Part shown: positions 43,760 through 52,924 of the stretch, in pieces
How the letters are laid out: each line of letters starts with the position of its first letter
How positions within the stretch are numbered: position 1 is the first letter of the stretch
Assembly (NCBI GenBank): GCA_900545405.1
Contig: UQYT01000005.1
Span: 1-64,000, forward strand
Source of the DNA: an uncultured Eubacteriales bacterium
Lineage (GTDB): Bacteria; Bacillota; Clostridia; Oscillospirales; Oscillospiraceae
Length of the DNA stretch: 64,000 nucleotides
Direction of reading: 5' to 3'
The notes under the pieces: generated by a model
Told to the model about the DNA's origin: nothing
What the model saw: only the letters and a program-made list of their open reading frames with translations
Database searches by the model: none
Translations under genes and position numbers: made by a program

Positions 43760-43789
43760 AAGCTCCGTCTGAAAAGACGGAGCTTTTTT
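43760..43789 (+). terminator. Terminator after rpsU
   Basis: An 11-bp perfect stem AAGCTCCGTCT / AGACGGAGCTT with a GAAA loop, followed by a T-run. Confidence 0.97.
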
Positions 43790-43801
43790 GCGGCACTTTT
43801 G

Positions 43802-43847
43802 TTGACAAATGTAAACTTACATGCTATCCTGAGTTTACAAATGTAAA
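43802..43847 (+). promoter_or_regulatory. Promoter with paired BlaI operators
   Basis: TTGACA (43802-43807) and TATCCT (43825-43830) have a 17-bp spacer. Two TACA/TGTA-type dyads overlap it: TTGACAAATGTAAA (43802-43815, covering the -35) and the perfect TTTACAAATGTAAA (43834-43847, just after the -10). Their centres are 32 bp apart, three helical turns, on the same face. This is the expected binding architecture for the BlaI dimer encoded next. Confidence 0.85.
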
Positions 43848-43865
43848 TCACCGGGAGGAAGGAAT

Positions 43866-44249
43866 ATGGCTGCTGCAAAATTGACGGAGGCGGAGTGGAG
43901 CGTGATGGACGCGCTGTGGGAGCGCGGGGAGCTGACGGGCCGGGAGGCGGCGGAGCTGCTGCGGGAGCGCTGCGGCTGGAGCCGGAGCACGGTGCTGACG
44001 CTCCTGGGCCGCATGGAGGCCAAGGGCGCCGTCTCGGGCGAGAGCGAGGGCGGCGTGAAGGTGTTCCGCCCGCTCATATCGCGCGAGGACGCCGCCGTGG
44101 CTGAGACGCGCGACTTCATCGGCCGCATCTATAACGGCAGCCTGAGCCTCATGGTGAGCGCGCTCACGAAGAAACAGGCCCTGCCAAAGTCCGAGATAGA
44201 CGAGCTCTACGAGCTGCTGCAAAAACTGGAGGCGGGACACGATGGCTGA
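43866..44249 (+). CDS. BlaI/MecI family repressor
   Basis: A 127-residue winged-helix repressor. Residues 1-75 carry LTEAEWSVMDALWERGELTG and WSRSTVLTLLGRMEAKGAV, typical of BlaI/MecI/CopY, and the C-terminus is a helical dimerisation region where proteolysis inactivates family members. It should bind the two dyads at 43802-43847 and repress its own operon. It overlaps the M56 sensor gene by 8 bp. No beta-lactamase gene is near. Confidence 0.93.
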   Translation: MAAAKLTEAEWSVMDALWERGELTGREAAELLRERCGWSRSTVLTLLGRMEAKGAVSGESEGGVKVFRPLISREDAAVAETRDFIGRIYNGSLSLMVSALTKKQALPKSEIDELYELLQKLEAGHDG

Positions 44250-47200
44250 GTGGATAATCTCGTCCTCAGCGCTCATACTCGCCGTGGTGCTGCTCCGGCG
44301 CGTGCTGAGGGGCAGACTTAGCCCGCGGCTGCAATACGCGCTCTGGGCGCTGGTGCTCGTGCGGCTGCTTGTGCCGGTGAGCTTCGGCGCTGCGGGGCTG
44401 AGTGTGCAGAATCTCGTGCGCGGCGCGGACGAGAGGGCGGCGGAGCGCGTCGTGACCTATGTCAGCAATGCAGCGCCGGACCTCTCCATACCCGAGCCGG
44501 TCACCGACCTGAGCGAGCCCGAGCAGCAGCTCCAATACGACCAGGAGCTGCCGGCGCCGGTTCACGAGCCGGACGCGGCTGAGCCCGAGGCCAGGGCGGA
44601 GACCGGCACGCCGGTCACGGTGTCGGATATCCTGCGCTGTGTCTGGTACGCGGGCATGGTGGTGCTAGCGCTGTGGTTTTTGGCGGCTAACATCGCCTTC
44701 CGCGCGAGGCTCACTCGCTCCGCCCGGCGCATGGAATACCCCGGCTGCAAACTTCCGCTCTATGTCTCCGGCGCGGTGGAGACGCCCTGCCTCTTCGGCG
44801 TCGTCCGCCCGGCTGTATATCTCACGCCCGGCGCCGCCGCCGACCATGTGACGCTCACCCACAGCGTGGAGCACGAGCTGACGCACTTTCGCCACGGCGA
44901 CCACGTCTGGGCGCTGCTGCGCTGCCTGTGCCTCGTGCTGCACTGGTATAACCCGCTGGTCTGGCTCGCCGCCGCACTCTCGCGCCGGGATGCCGAGCTA
45001 GCCTGCGACGAGGCCACGATAAAGCGCCTGGGCGAGGCTGAACTCGCCGCCTACGGCCGCACGCTCATAGGCATCACCTGCGGGAGCCGCCCCTCGCTTC
45101 TGCGCACCGCCACGACCATGAACTGCGGCAAAAGTGGCCTGAGGGAGCGCATAAGCCTCATCGTGAAGCGCCCCAGGACCGCCGCCTGGGCCCTTGTGAT
45201 CCTCCTGCTGGCCGCCGTCTTTGTCACGGGCTGCACCTTCACCGGCGCACAGGCCACAGAGCCGGAGCTGGAGGGCTTCATAGCCAAAAACACCGGCCTC
45301 ACGGCGGGCGAGGGCCAGTACCTCGCCGCGAGCTATGAGCTGCTGCTCGAGGAGAACGACACATATTATGTAAACTGCTGCGTCACCGTGTTCGAGCTGG
45401 CGGAGGACCGGACGCTGACCATGGCGGAGAATGTGCTCACGCCGATGTCGCTGACGCTGAAGCGCTCCGGCGGCGGCTGGACGCAGGAGGCGTTCTGGAT
45501 GCCGGAGGACGGCGACTACAACGACACGGAGCTCGAGGAGCGCTTCCCACAGGCGGCGCTGGAGCGGCTGGACGAGCTGCGCAGCCGGGGCAGCCTGCCG
45601 CTGACCATGCGCTGCTTTGAAAAGGCCGTGCCAGCCCTTGACGCCGACGTGGCGGCTGCAATAGAGCCGTACCTGTCCGGGCTCGAGGAAAGCGGCACGA
45701 CCGTAGAGGACGCGAGCAGCACGCGCAACATGGCCTACGCCATGATAGCCTTCTACGGCAGCTGTGCTGTGGAGTATATGCAGGAGCAGCTCTCCCAGCC
45801 CGACCTCAGCGAAGAGCGCCGCCTGATACTCACCGAGGCCATCGCCTACGTTGAGGAAATGCGCGAGCTGGAGAGGACGAACGAGCCTGATCCCGATACG
45901 CTCGCGGGGCTCATGGCCGCCGTCACGGCGGAGGACATCAAATACATCGCCTGCGACTTCGGCAAGGTAACGGCGGAGCAGCTGGCCCCGGCCCTGAACG
46001 CCGCGGCGGCAAACCAGACGGCACTCGACACGGACGGCCTGGACACCTGGTACAGCCTGACGGCCTATCTCACAGACGAATACAGCTCCGAGGTGGAGCG
46101 CATTGAGCTCCGTGCCGGGCTGGAGGAGAACGCCGTATACGTGCGGTACAAGAGCAACACCGGGACGCGGGAAGGCAAGTTCACAGACAGCGTGCTCTAC
46201 CGGCTGATACTCGACAGTTACAGCACCCTGACGAACATAGAGGCCGAGCACTACGAAAAGCACCGCGGCATGATCGAGGCGCGGGCGGCGTCGGACGTGC
46301 AGAGGGCCGAAAAATACGACGGCAGCCCCGCCTTCACGGGCTACGAGATAACGAGCTTCGAGCAGACGGACGTCTTTGAAGGCGACGGCGTGCAGTATGA
46401 GGTCTACGCCTGGAACGTGGCCTTCACCACCGGCGGCAGCACGGAGGGCATCCCCTTCGCCGGAGGCATGGCCCTCGACGCCGAAGGCCGGGTCATCGGC
46501 TACGAGACGGACACCTATTTCGCCGTCAAGGTCCTGGCCGACGGCAGCTTCGACTACCGCTTCCTGACAGGCGAGCTCTACCAGGGCACCAACGAAGCCG
46601 CGGGCCGCGAGAACGCCAAAGCCCAGGTGCTGGCGGCGTTTGCAGAGCCGCAGACATTCACGCCCGTGGTCGCGCAGCCCATAGACGGCGTCATCTGCGT
46701 CGGCACGGAGATAAGCAGCGGAGAGCTCGTCTACTATGTACCCGGCAGCCAAGACGAGTGGCGAAGGCTGCTGAACGAGGCTGTCCCCAAGGCGCAGGCT
46801 GGAACGTACTATATAGACGGCACCGCCATGCTTGGACAGCTCATCACAGACGGAGAGCGTGAACTCTTCTTCCTCTCCGACGGCTCCCTCAGCAGTATGG
46901 GCGAAGCGTTCGTGATAAACGCGCAGGACGCCGCGCCGCTTCGGGAGCTGATGGATGACGCAATGGAAGTTCTCGGCGTCTACGGCCACGTTGCGCCCTC
47001 GGATATACGCGACCTGAGCTCCGCGACGCTGGAGATCTTCGGCGGCACCGCGACGGTGACGGACGAGGCCTCGCTTGCTGAGATAGAGCGCCTGCTCTCG
47101 GCTTCTTCGGGGATATCGCCATCTAAATGCGGCTGCGGCTTGATGATGAAGCTGGAGCGGGAGGACGGCACGATACTGAACATAGGCATGGCCGGCGACG

Positions 47201-47661
47201 GCTGCGCGACCTGGCAGTCGAACGGCTGGTACTATGACTATGGCGACGGCAATAAATACCTGTATTCGTTCTTCGTCCCGCATATCATACACGGCATGGA
47301 CGCGGCGACGCTCTTCGAAACATACGGCGGAAGGCCCCTGAATTACATGAACTGGGCGCGCCATTGCAATGAATTTGACTACGACGACTGCTTTGAGCTC
47401 ATGGATGAGATGTTCGAGCGCGCCAAGACTGACAATAGTGTCAGGGCGGGCTGCATGTACAACACTCAGGGCCTTGACGGCGCGCTCGCAGAGGCCTACG
47501 GCAATTACCTGGCGCAGCTGTATGAATACGACCCCGCCGCCTTTGCCGCCGCCTTCTACAATGTGCCGGATGAGCAGCAGACCATGCTGATCGGCATGAT
47601 TACCGTTACCCTAGATATCACTCCCGACGAATTCCGCACGCAGATTGAGGCGCTGTGGTGA
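44242..47661 (+). CDS. BlaR1-like M56 metallopeptidase with a very large extracellular region
   Basis: A 1139-residue membrane protein. Helices near residues 5-20, 30-48 and 130-152 surround a cytoplasmic M56 zinc protease with HELTH (211-215) and the downstream Glu in AELACDEA (about 252). A further helix at ~308-328 (ALVILLLAAVFVTG) leads into some 800 extracellular residues. That region lacks the penicillin-binding SxxK/SxN/KTG layout I would expect of BlaR1, so the ligand is unlikely to be a beta-lactam. It appears to consist of several alpha/beta modules of unknown type. It presumably cleaves the BlaI-like repressor encoded upstream. Confidence 0.85.
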   Translation: MAEWIISSSALILAVVLLRRVLRGRLSPRLQYALWALVLVRLLVPVSFGAAGLSVQNLVRGADERAAERVVTYVSNAAPDLSIPEPVTDLSEPEQQLQYDQELPAPVHEPDAAEPEARAETGTPVTVSDILRCVWYAGMVVLALWFLAANIAFRARLTRSARRMEYPGCKLPLYVSGAVETPCLFGVVRPAVYLTPGAAADHVTLTHSVEHELTHFRHGDHVWALLRCLCLVLHWYNPLVWLAAALSRRDAELACDEATIKRLGEAELAAYGRTLIGITCGSRPSLLRTATTMNCGKSGLRERISLIVKRPRTAAWALVILLLAAVFVTGCTFTGAQATEPELEGFIAKNTGLTAGEGQYLAASYELLLEENDTYYVNCCVTVFELAEDRTLTMAENVLTPMSLTLKRSGGGWTQEAFWMPEDGDYNDTELEERFPQAALERLDELRSRGSLPLTMRCFEKAVPALDADVAAAIEPYLSGLEESGTTVEDASSTRNMAYAMIAFYGSCAVEYMQEQLSQPDLSEERRLILTEAIAYVEEMRELERTNEPDPDTLAGLMAAVTAEDIKYIACDFGKVTAEQLAPALNAAAANQTALDTDGLDTWYSLTAYLTDEYSSEVERIELRAGLEENAVYVRYKSNTGTREGKFTDSVLYRLILDSYSTLTNIEAEHYEKHRGMIEARAASDVQRAEKYDGSPAFTGYEITSFEQTDVFEGDGVQYEVYAWNVAFTTGGSTEGIPFAGGMALDAEGRVIGYETDTYFAVKVLADGSFDYRFLTGELYQGTNEAAGRENAKAQVLAAFAEPQTFTPVVAQPIDGVICVGTEISSGELVYYVPGSQDEWRRLLNEAVPKAQAGTYYIDGTAMLGQLITDGERELFFLSDGSLSSMGEAFVINAQDAAPLRELMDDAMEVLGVYGHVAPSDIRDLSSATLEIFGGTATVTDEASLAEIERLLSASSGISPSKCGCGLMMKLEREDGTILNIGMAGDGCATWQSNGWYYDYGDGNKYLYSFFVPHIIHGMDAATLFETYGGRPLNYMNWARHCNEFDYDDCFELMDEMFERAKTDNSVRAGCMYNTQGLDGALAEAYGNYLAQLYEYDPAAFAAAFYNVPDEQQTMLIGMITVTLDITPDEFRTQIEALW

Positions 47662-47690
47662 ACATCGCCGCCGCACCTGCGCTAGAAGCA

Positions 47691-47719
47691 TGAAAACGCC
47701 CCCAAAGGGGGCGTTTTCA
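47691..47719. terminator. Bidirectional terminator between the M56 gene and kamA-like gene
   Basis: A 13-bp perfect stem TGAAAACGCCCCC / GGGGGCGTTTTCA with an AAA loop. A and T runs on both sides serve the two convergent genes. Confidence 0.93.
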
Positions 47720-47726
47720 TCACATT

Positions 47727-48839
47727 TTACACCGGATTCAGCTCCTCGTCGAGCCAGGTGTCGGTGGGGGAGAGTTTTCTCGTGAAGATCCGCGCGCTGT
47801 CGGCGGGGTATTTGTTCTGGTGGAACTTGAATATCATCCCCTCCGTGCCGGGCAGGCGGCCGATTATCTCGATCTTGCCCCGCGGGTGGCTCATGACATA
47901 GCGTATGGACTTGCCGATGCCGTTCTGCATGGCCTTGGCGCCGTCGACTATGCCGATGCCCTCGGCGAGCGGGACCTGAAAGCGCCCCTGCACGCCCCGC
48001 ACGGGGCGGCACTGGAACACGTAGTAGGGCGACACGCCTATCCGCGTCAGCCCCGCGAGCAGTTCGCCCAGCACCTCGGGCGAGTCGTTCACGCCGCGCA
48101 GCAGCACCGTCTGATTGCGCACCTGCACGCCGCGGCTCATCAGCGCCCAGACCGCCTTTTTCGCCTGCTCCGTCAGCTCCCTCGGGTGGTCGAACTGCGT
48201 CACGACAAAGAGCGTCTTGCGCTTTGCATAGCGCTCAAAGAGCTCCAGCAGCTCCTCGTCGCCGTAGATGCGCTCCGGCAGCGTCACAGGTATGCGCGAC
48301 CCGAAGCGCAGGAGGTCGATGTGGCCGATGGCGCACAGGCCCTCGAGATAGCGCTCGATGACGCTGTTTGGGTTCATCAGCGCGTCGCCGCCGGAGATGA
48401 GGACGTTCGTGATCTCCTCGTGTTTGGCTACGTAGGCTATGGCCTCGTCCGCGCGGCGGTTGAGCTCGTCCTCGCTCAGACCGACCATGCGCTTGCGGAA
48501 ACAGTGACGGCAGTACATCGCGCACCGATTTGTCGAGAGCAGCAGCACCGTCGGCGGGTATTTGTGCTGCAAACCCTCCAGCTTGGTGTTCGAGGCCTCG
48601 CCGCTCGTGTCAAACGAGCCGCCGGGGTCCAGCTCGTCCAGAGATGGGATGCACATCCTTCCAATGGGGTCGTCCGGGTCCGAGGTGTCAACAAGGGATA
48701 GGTAATAGGGCGTTATCATCATGGGAAAACGTTTCGCTATCTCTTCTCTGCGTTGTGCCTCCTCCGGTGACAGCCCAAGCTTCGGCGCCAGCTGCTCCAT
48801 GGAGCGCACGCCATTTTCCAATTCCTTTTGCCAGCTCAT
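47727..48839 (-). CDS. KamA-family radical SAM aminomutase-like protein
   Basis: A 370-residue radical SAM protein. The cluster motif CAMYCRHC places Cys at 106, 110 and 113; GGDAL (150-154) is the SAM-binding GGE-like motif, and Lys322 (HPRGKIEI) is the likely PLP lysine. The C-terminal third differs from lysine 2,3-aminomutase: the region around 281-330 lacks the usual HFRTP and TFVVDAPGGGG segments. At 370 residues it is also shorter than lysine (~415) or glutamate 2,3-aminomutases, so the substrate is open. It is transcribed alone, convergent to the M56 gene. Confidence 0.82.
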   Translation of the reverse strand: MSWQKELENGVRSMEQLAPKLGLSPEEAQRREEIAKRFPMMITPYYLSLVDTSDPDDPIGRMCIPSLDELDPGGSFDTSGEASNTKLEGLQHKYPPTVLLLSTNRCAMYCRHCFRKRMVGLSEDELNRRADEAIAYVAKHEEITNVLISGGDALMNPNSVIERYLEGLCAIGHIDLLRFGSRIPVTLPERIYGDEELLELFERYAKRKTLFVVTQFDHPRELTEQAKKAVWALMSRGVQVRNQTVLLRGVNDSPEVLGELLAGLTRIGVSPYYVFQCRPVRGVQGRFQVPLAEGIGIVDGAKAMQNGIGKSIRYVMSHPRGKIEIIGRLPGTEGMIFKFHQNKYPADSARIFTRKLSPTDTWLDEELNPV

Positions 48840-48983
48840 AGCTGCACCTTCCTTTATTTATGATTTAAATTAGTAATATTATACCACATTTCAAATCATG
48901 TCTGCAAGAATTGATTTCTGTTGAAATATACGAAATGCCGGGGTATAATCGGGTAAAACACACAAAGAACGGTGGGATAACAG

Positions 48984-49808
48984 GTGGAAACCGCGATTTT
49001 CGAGCTCTGCGGCGAGCGCGAACTCAACCCCCGGCGGACCTTTGACTGCGGCCAGTGCTTCCGCTGGAACGAGGACGAGACCGGCCGCTGGCGGGGCGTG
49101 GCCTCCGGAAAGGCGGCGGTCGTCTGGGCCGAGGAGGGCCGGACGTACATCGAGTGCGCCCTGGAGGACATATATTTCTGGCGTGACTATCTCGACATGG
49201 ACACGGACTATGACGACGCACGGCGGAGCATCGAGGTCTGCGACTATCTGCGCGACTGCGCGGCCTACGGCGAGGGCATACGCATACTCCGCCAGGACAA
49301 GTGGGAGGCGCTTTGCTCGTTCATCATCTCGCAGTGCAACAACATCCCGCGCATAAAGGGCATCGTGGAAAAACTCTGCTCGCTCTACGGCGACGCGGTG
49401 GAGGCCCCCTGGGGCGAGGCGCGCTCGTTCCCGTCGGCGGAGCGCGTGGCGGAGCTGGATGAGGCCGACCTCGCGCCGCTGCACTCGGGCTACCGCGCGC
49501 CCTACATACTCGCTGCGGCGAAGGCCGTCGCCTCCGGCAAGCTCGACCTCGAAAAGACGGGCCTCCTGCCCTGCACGGAGGCGAGGGCGGAGCTCAAAAA
49601 GCTCAACGGCGTGGGCGACAAGGTCGCGAACTGCGTGGTGCTCTTCGGCCTGCACCAGCTCGATGCCTTCCCAGTGGACGTCTGGATAAAGCGCGCCCTG
49701 GCGGAAAATCTGCCCAAGGGCTTCGACCCCTCGACCCTCGGCAAATACGCCGGGCTCGCGCAGCAGTACATGTTCTATCACGCCCGCGAGACCGCCTCGG
49801 AGAGATGA
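48984..49808 (+). CDS. 8-oxoguanine DNA glycosylase/AP lyase (Ogg1-type)
   Basis: A 274-residue HhH-GPD glycosylase. The N-terminal TFDCGQCFRWN is the Ogg1-type beta-domain signature, FIISQCNNIPRIKGIVEKL lies before the helix-hairpin-helix (LNGVGDKVANCVVLF), and the catalytic Lys/Asp pair is carried by the HhH region and FPVDVWIKRAL. This matches clostridial Ogg proteins and not MutM or Nth. The start is GTG 48984 with a modest GGTGGGAT site. It removes oxidised guanine from DNA. Confidence 0.92.
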   Translation: METAIFELCGERELNPRRTFDCGQCFRWNEDETGRWRGVASGKAAVVWAEEGRTYIECALEDIYFWRDYLDMDTDYDDARRSIEVCDYLRDCAAYGEGIRILRQDKWEALCSFIISQCNNIPRIKGIVEKLCSLYGDAVEAPWGEARSFPSAERVAELDEADLAPLHSGYRAPYILAAAKAVASGKLDLEKTGLLPCTEARAELKKLNGVGDKVANCVVLFGLHQLDAFPVDVWIKRALAENLPKGFDPSTLGKYAGLAQQYMFYHARETASER

Positions 49809-49829
49809 GAGCCCGGTGCGATATGACAA

Positions 49830-49860
49830 AAAAAGCGCGCGCTCCGGCGTGCGCTTTTTT
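49830..49860 (+). terminator. Terminator after ogg
   Basis: An AAAAAGCGCGCGC / GCGTGCGCTTTTT stem with one G-T pair and a TCCG loop, followed by T. Confidence 0.9.
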
Positions 49861-49894
49861 ATGTTTCTCACACCGCGTATTGGGGCGTAAATGG

Positions 49895-49922
49895 TTGACT
49901 TAGGGCGTGGCTGTGATAAAAT
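49895..49922 (+). promoter_or_regulatory. Promoter of guaB
   Basis: TTGACT (49895-49900) and TAAAAT (49917-49922) with a 16-bp spacer lie 46 bp before the start codon. No purine riboswitch is apparent in the short leader. Confidence 0.65.
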
Positions 49923-49968
49923 ATGAGGAATAGCAAAAATCCAAATCTTTTGCGGAGGTGCGTTTCAT

Positions 49969-51453
49969 ATGAACCGGTTAAACAGCTTTTCCGAGCGCTT
50001 CGTCGGCGAGGGCCTGACCTTTGACGACGTGCTGCTTGTCCCCGCGGAGAGCAATGTTCTCCCGACGGACGTGGACCTGTCTACCAACCTTACCAAGACC
50101 ATCAGGCTCAATACCCCCATCATGAGCGCGGCAATGGACACCGTGACGGAATACCGCATGGCCATCGCGATAGCGCGCGAGGGCGGCATCGGCGTCATCC
50201 ACAAGAGCATGCCGATAGACGCGCAGGCCGAGCAGGTGGATATGGTAAAGCGCTCCGAAAACGGCGTCATCACGAACCCCTTCTCCCTTGGCCCCGACAA
50301 CACCCTTGAGGAGGCGGACGCCCTCATGGCGAAGTTCCGCATCTCCGGCGTGCCTGTCGTGGACACGGACGGGCGGCTCATCGGCATCATCACCAACCGG
50401 GATATGAAATTTGAAGAGAACATGGACACCCGCATCCGCGCGGTCATGACCAGCGAGGGCCTTGTCACCGGCAAGGAGGGCACCACGCTCGAGGAGGCCA
50501 AGGACATCCTGCGCCGCCACAAGATCGAGAAGCTGCCCATCGTGGACGAAAACTTCCGCCTCAAGGGCCTCATCACCATCAAGGACATAGAGAAGGTCGT
50601 AAAGTATCCGAACTCCGCAAAGGACAAGCACGGCCGCCTGCTCTGCGCCGCCGCAATCGGCGTCACCAACGACATCCTCGACCGCGCGGGCGCGCTGGTC
50701 CAGGCGGGCGTCGACGCCCTGGTGCTCGACAGCGCCCACGGCCACTCTGCCAACATCATGCGCTGCGTCGGCCTCGTGAAGAACGCCTTCCCCGAGGTGC
50801 AGCTCATCGCGGGCAACGTCGCCACCGCCGAGGCCACCGAGGCCCTCATCAAGGCTGGCGCCGACTGCGTCAAGGTCGGCATAGGCCCCGGCTCCATCTG
50901 CACCACCCGCGTGGTGTCCGGCATCGGCGTGCCTCAGATCACCGCCGTGCTCGAGTCGGCCGCCATGGCCGATAAGTACGGTATTCCCGTCATCGCCGAC
51001 GGCGGCATCAAGTACTCGGGCGACATCGTCAAGGCTCTGGCCGCGGGCGGCAGCGTCGTCATGATGGGCTCCATGCTCGCCGGCTGCGAGGAGAGCCCCG
51101 GAGAGAGCGAGATCTTCCAGGGCCGCCAGTTCAAGGTCTACCGCGGCATGGGCAGCATAGGCGCCATGCAGAAGGGCTCCGGCGACCGATACTTCCAGTC
51201 CGGCTCCAAGAAGCTCGTCCCCGAGGGCGTCGAGGGCCGCGTGCCTTACAAGGGGGCCGTGTCCGAGACCATCTTCCAGATGATGGGTGGCCTGCGCTCC
51301 GGCATGGGTTACTGCGGCTGCCGCACCATAGAGGAGCTGCGCACCAAGACCAAGTTTGTCCGCATAACCGGCGCGGGCCTCAAGGAGAGCCACCCGCACG
51401 ACATATACATCACCAAGGAAGCCCCGAACTACACCATGAACCCGCAGGGCTGA
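49969..51453 (+). CDS. guaB: Inosine-5'-monophosphate dehydrogenase
   Basis: A 494-residue IMPDH that makes XMP from IMP in guanine nucleotide synthesis. GLTFDDVLLVPAESNVLP at the N-terminus, two CBS domains inserted at ~95-215, the catalytic cysteine loop GIGPGSICTTRVVSG, and the GMGSIGAM and active-site flap motifs near the C-terminus are all present. GGAGGTG precedes the ATG. It starts a run of genes that continues to fthC. Confidence 0.97.
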   Translation: MNRLNSFSERFVGEGLTFDDVLLVPAESNVLPTDVDLSTNLTKTIRLNTPIMSAAMDTVTEYRMAIAIAREGGIGVIHKSMPIDAQAEQVDMVKRSENGVITNPFSLGPDNTLEEADALMAKFRISGVPVVDTDGRLIGIITNRDMKFEENMDTRIRAVMTSEGLVTGKEGTTLEEAKDILRRHKIEKLPIVDENFRLKGLITIKDIEKVVKYPNSAKDKHGRLLCAAAIGVTNDILDRAGALVQAGVDALVLDSAHGHSANIMRCVGLVKNAFPEVQLIAGNVATAEATEALIKAGADCVKVGIGPGSICTTRVVSGIGVPQITAVLESAAMADKYGIPVIADGGIKYSGDIVKALAAGGSVVMMGSMLAGCEESPGESEIFQGRQFKVYRGMGSIGAMQKGSGDRYFQSGSKKLVPEGVEGRVPYKGAVSETIFQMMGGLRSGMGYCGCRTIEELRTKTKFVRITGAGLKESHPHDIYITKEAPNYTMNPQG

Positions 51454-51484
51454 GTCCCCGCGGGCCGCGGAAACGGAGGATGAC

Positions 51485-52201
51485 ATGGACGAAAAGATCG
51501 AAAAGCTCAAGGACTGGATAGCCGGGAGCGACAACATCGTGTTTTTCGGCGGCGCAGGCGTCTCCACGGAGAGCGGCATCCCCGACTTCCGCAGCGTGGA
51601 CGGGCTCTACAATCAGAAATGGGCCTGCCCGCCCGAGACGATACTGAGCCACAGCTTCTTCGAGCGCGACCCGGAGGAGTATTACCGCTTCCACCACGAG
51701 AAGCTGGTGGTGGACGGCGCGAAGCCGAACCGGGCGCACCTGCGCCTGGCGGAGCTCGAGCGCGAGGGCAAGCTCAAGGCCGTCATAACGCAGAACATAG
51801 ACGGCCTGCATCAGGCGGCGGGCAGCAAGAACGTGCTGGAGCTGCACGGCAGCATTCTGCGTGCCTATTGCTCGCGCTGCCGCAAGCCGTATCCGGCCTA
51901 CGAGATGAACCACTGCAAGGGCGTGCCGCACTGCACCTGCGGCGGTGTGGTGCGCCCGGATATCGTGCTCTATGAGGAGCCGCTGGACCAGGACATCATG
52001 GAGCGCGCCGTGCGCTATATCCGCAATGCCGAGGTGCTCATAATCGGCGGCACGTCGCTCGGCGTGTACCCCGCCGCGGGGCTCATCAACTACTACCGCG
52101 GCACAAAGCTGGCGCTCGTGAACCTGTCGGAGACCCCGTACGACAGGTATGCGGACCTGGTGATACATGAGAAGATAGGCGAGGTGTTTTCCGCTGTATG
52201 A
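51485..52201 (+). CDS. NAD-dependent protein deacylase (SIR2 family)
   Basis: A 238-residue sirtuin. GAGVSTESGIPDFRS is the NAD-binding motif, TQNIDGLHQ and LELHGS carry the catalytic histidine, and four zinc cysteines appear as CSRC and HCTCGG. VRPDIVLYEE and GGTSLGVYPAAGL complete the Rossmann fold. The stop overlaps the start of tagA. Deacetylation of proteins such as acetyl-CoA synthetase is the usual bacterial role. Confidence 0.95.
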   Translation: MDEKIEKLKDWIAGSDNIVFFGGAGVSTESGIPDFRSVDGLYNQKWACPPETILSHSFFERDPEEYYRFHHEKLVVDGAKPNRAHLRLAELEREGKLKAVITQNIDGLHQAAGSKNVLELHGSILRAYCSRCRKPYPAYEMNHCKGVPHCTCGGVVRPDIVLYEEPLDQDIMERAVRYIRNAEVLIIGGTSLGVYPAAGLINYYRGTKLALVNLSETPYDRYADLVIHEKIGEVFSAV

Positions 52202-52923
52202 GCCGTACAGACGTACTTGGCGTGGGCTTTGACAACGTCACGAAGGCCGAAGCCGTCGAGAGGGCGCTCGCGCTCATTGACGCGCGCGAGGGCCGCTATG
52301 TGGTCACTCCGAACCCGGAGATAGTCATGCTGGCAAAGGAGAATCCGGCGCTCAAAGAGGCGCTCGCGGGGGCGGACATCGTCCTGCCCGACGGCGCGGG
52401 CATAGTCAAGGGCGCGGCCATCCTGGGGCGGCCCATGAAGGAAAAGGTCCCGGGCATCGACTTCGCCTGCGGCGTCATGGCGCGGCTGGCGGAGCGCGGC
52501 GGCAGTGTGTACCTCTTCGGCGCAAAGCCGGGCGTGGCCGAGGCCGCGGCGGAGACGCTGAGGACAAAATTCCCCGGACTCGTGATAAGCGGCACGTCGG
52601 ACGGCTATTTTTCGGACGACGGGCCTATAATAGAAAAGATAAAGGACGCTGCACCGGATTTCCTGCTCGTCTGCCTCGGCGCGCCGAAGCAGGAGCTGTG
52701 GATGGCGAAGATGTCGGGCAAGCTGCTCGTGGGCCTCATGGTCGGCCTCGGCGGCAGCCTCGACGTGTTCGCAGGCACGGTGAAGCGCGCGCCCGAGGCC
52801 TGGCAGAAGCTCGACCTCGAGTGGCTGTACCGGCTCTTGAAGGAGCCGAGGCGCATCGGGCGCATGATGAAACTGCCCCTCTTCGTCATAGAAGCGGCGG
52901 GGGAGAGGCTGAGAGGTAAATAA
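52198..52923 (+). CDS. WecB/TagA/CpsF family glycosyltransferase
   Basis: A 241-residue GT26 enzyme. It has DVLGVGFDNVTKAEAVERAL at the N-terminus, VVTPNPEIVMLA, the catalytic LPDGAGIVKGA aspartate and CLGAPKQELWM near the C-terminus. TagA adds N-acetylmannosamine to the lipid-linked disaccharide in wall teichoic acid synthesis; WecG and CpsF relatives use other sugars. The LCP protein at 39017 could act on such polymers. It overlaps sir2 by 4 bp. Confidence 0.92.
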   Translation: MSRTDVLGVGFDNVTKAEAVERALALIDAREGRYVVTPNPEIVMLAKENPALKEALAGADIVLPDGAGIVKGAAILGRPMKEKVPGIDFACGVMARLAERGGSVYLFGAKPGVAEAAAETLRTKFPGLVISGTSDGYFSDDGPIIEKIKDAAPDFLLVCLGAPKQELWMAKMSGKLLVGLMVGLGGSLDVFAGTVKRAPEAWQKLDLEWLYRLLKEPRRIGRMMKLPLFVIEAAGERLRGK

Positions 52924-52924
52924 A

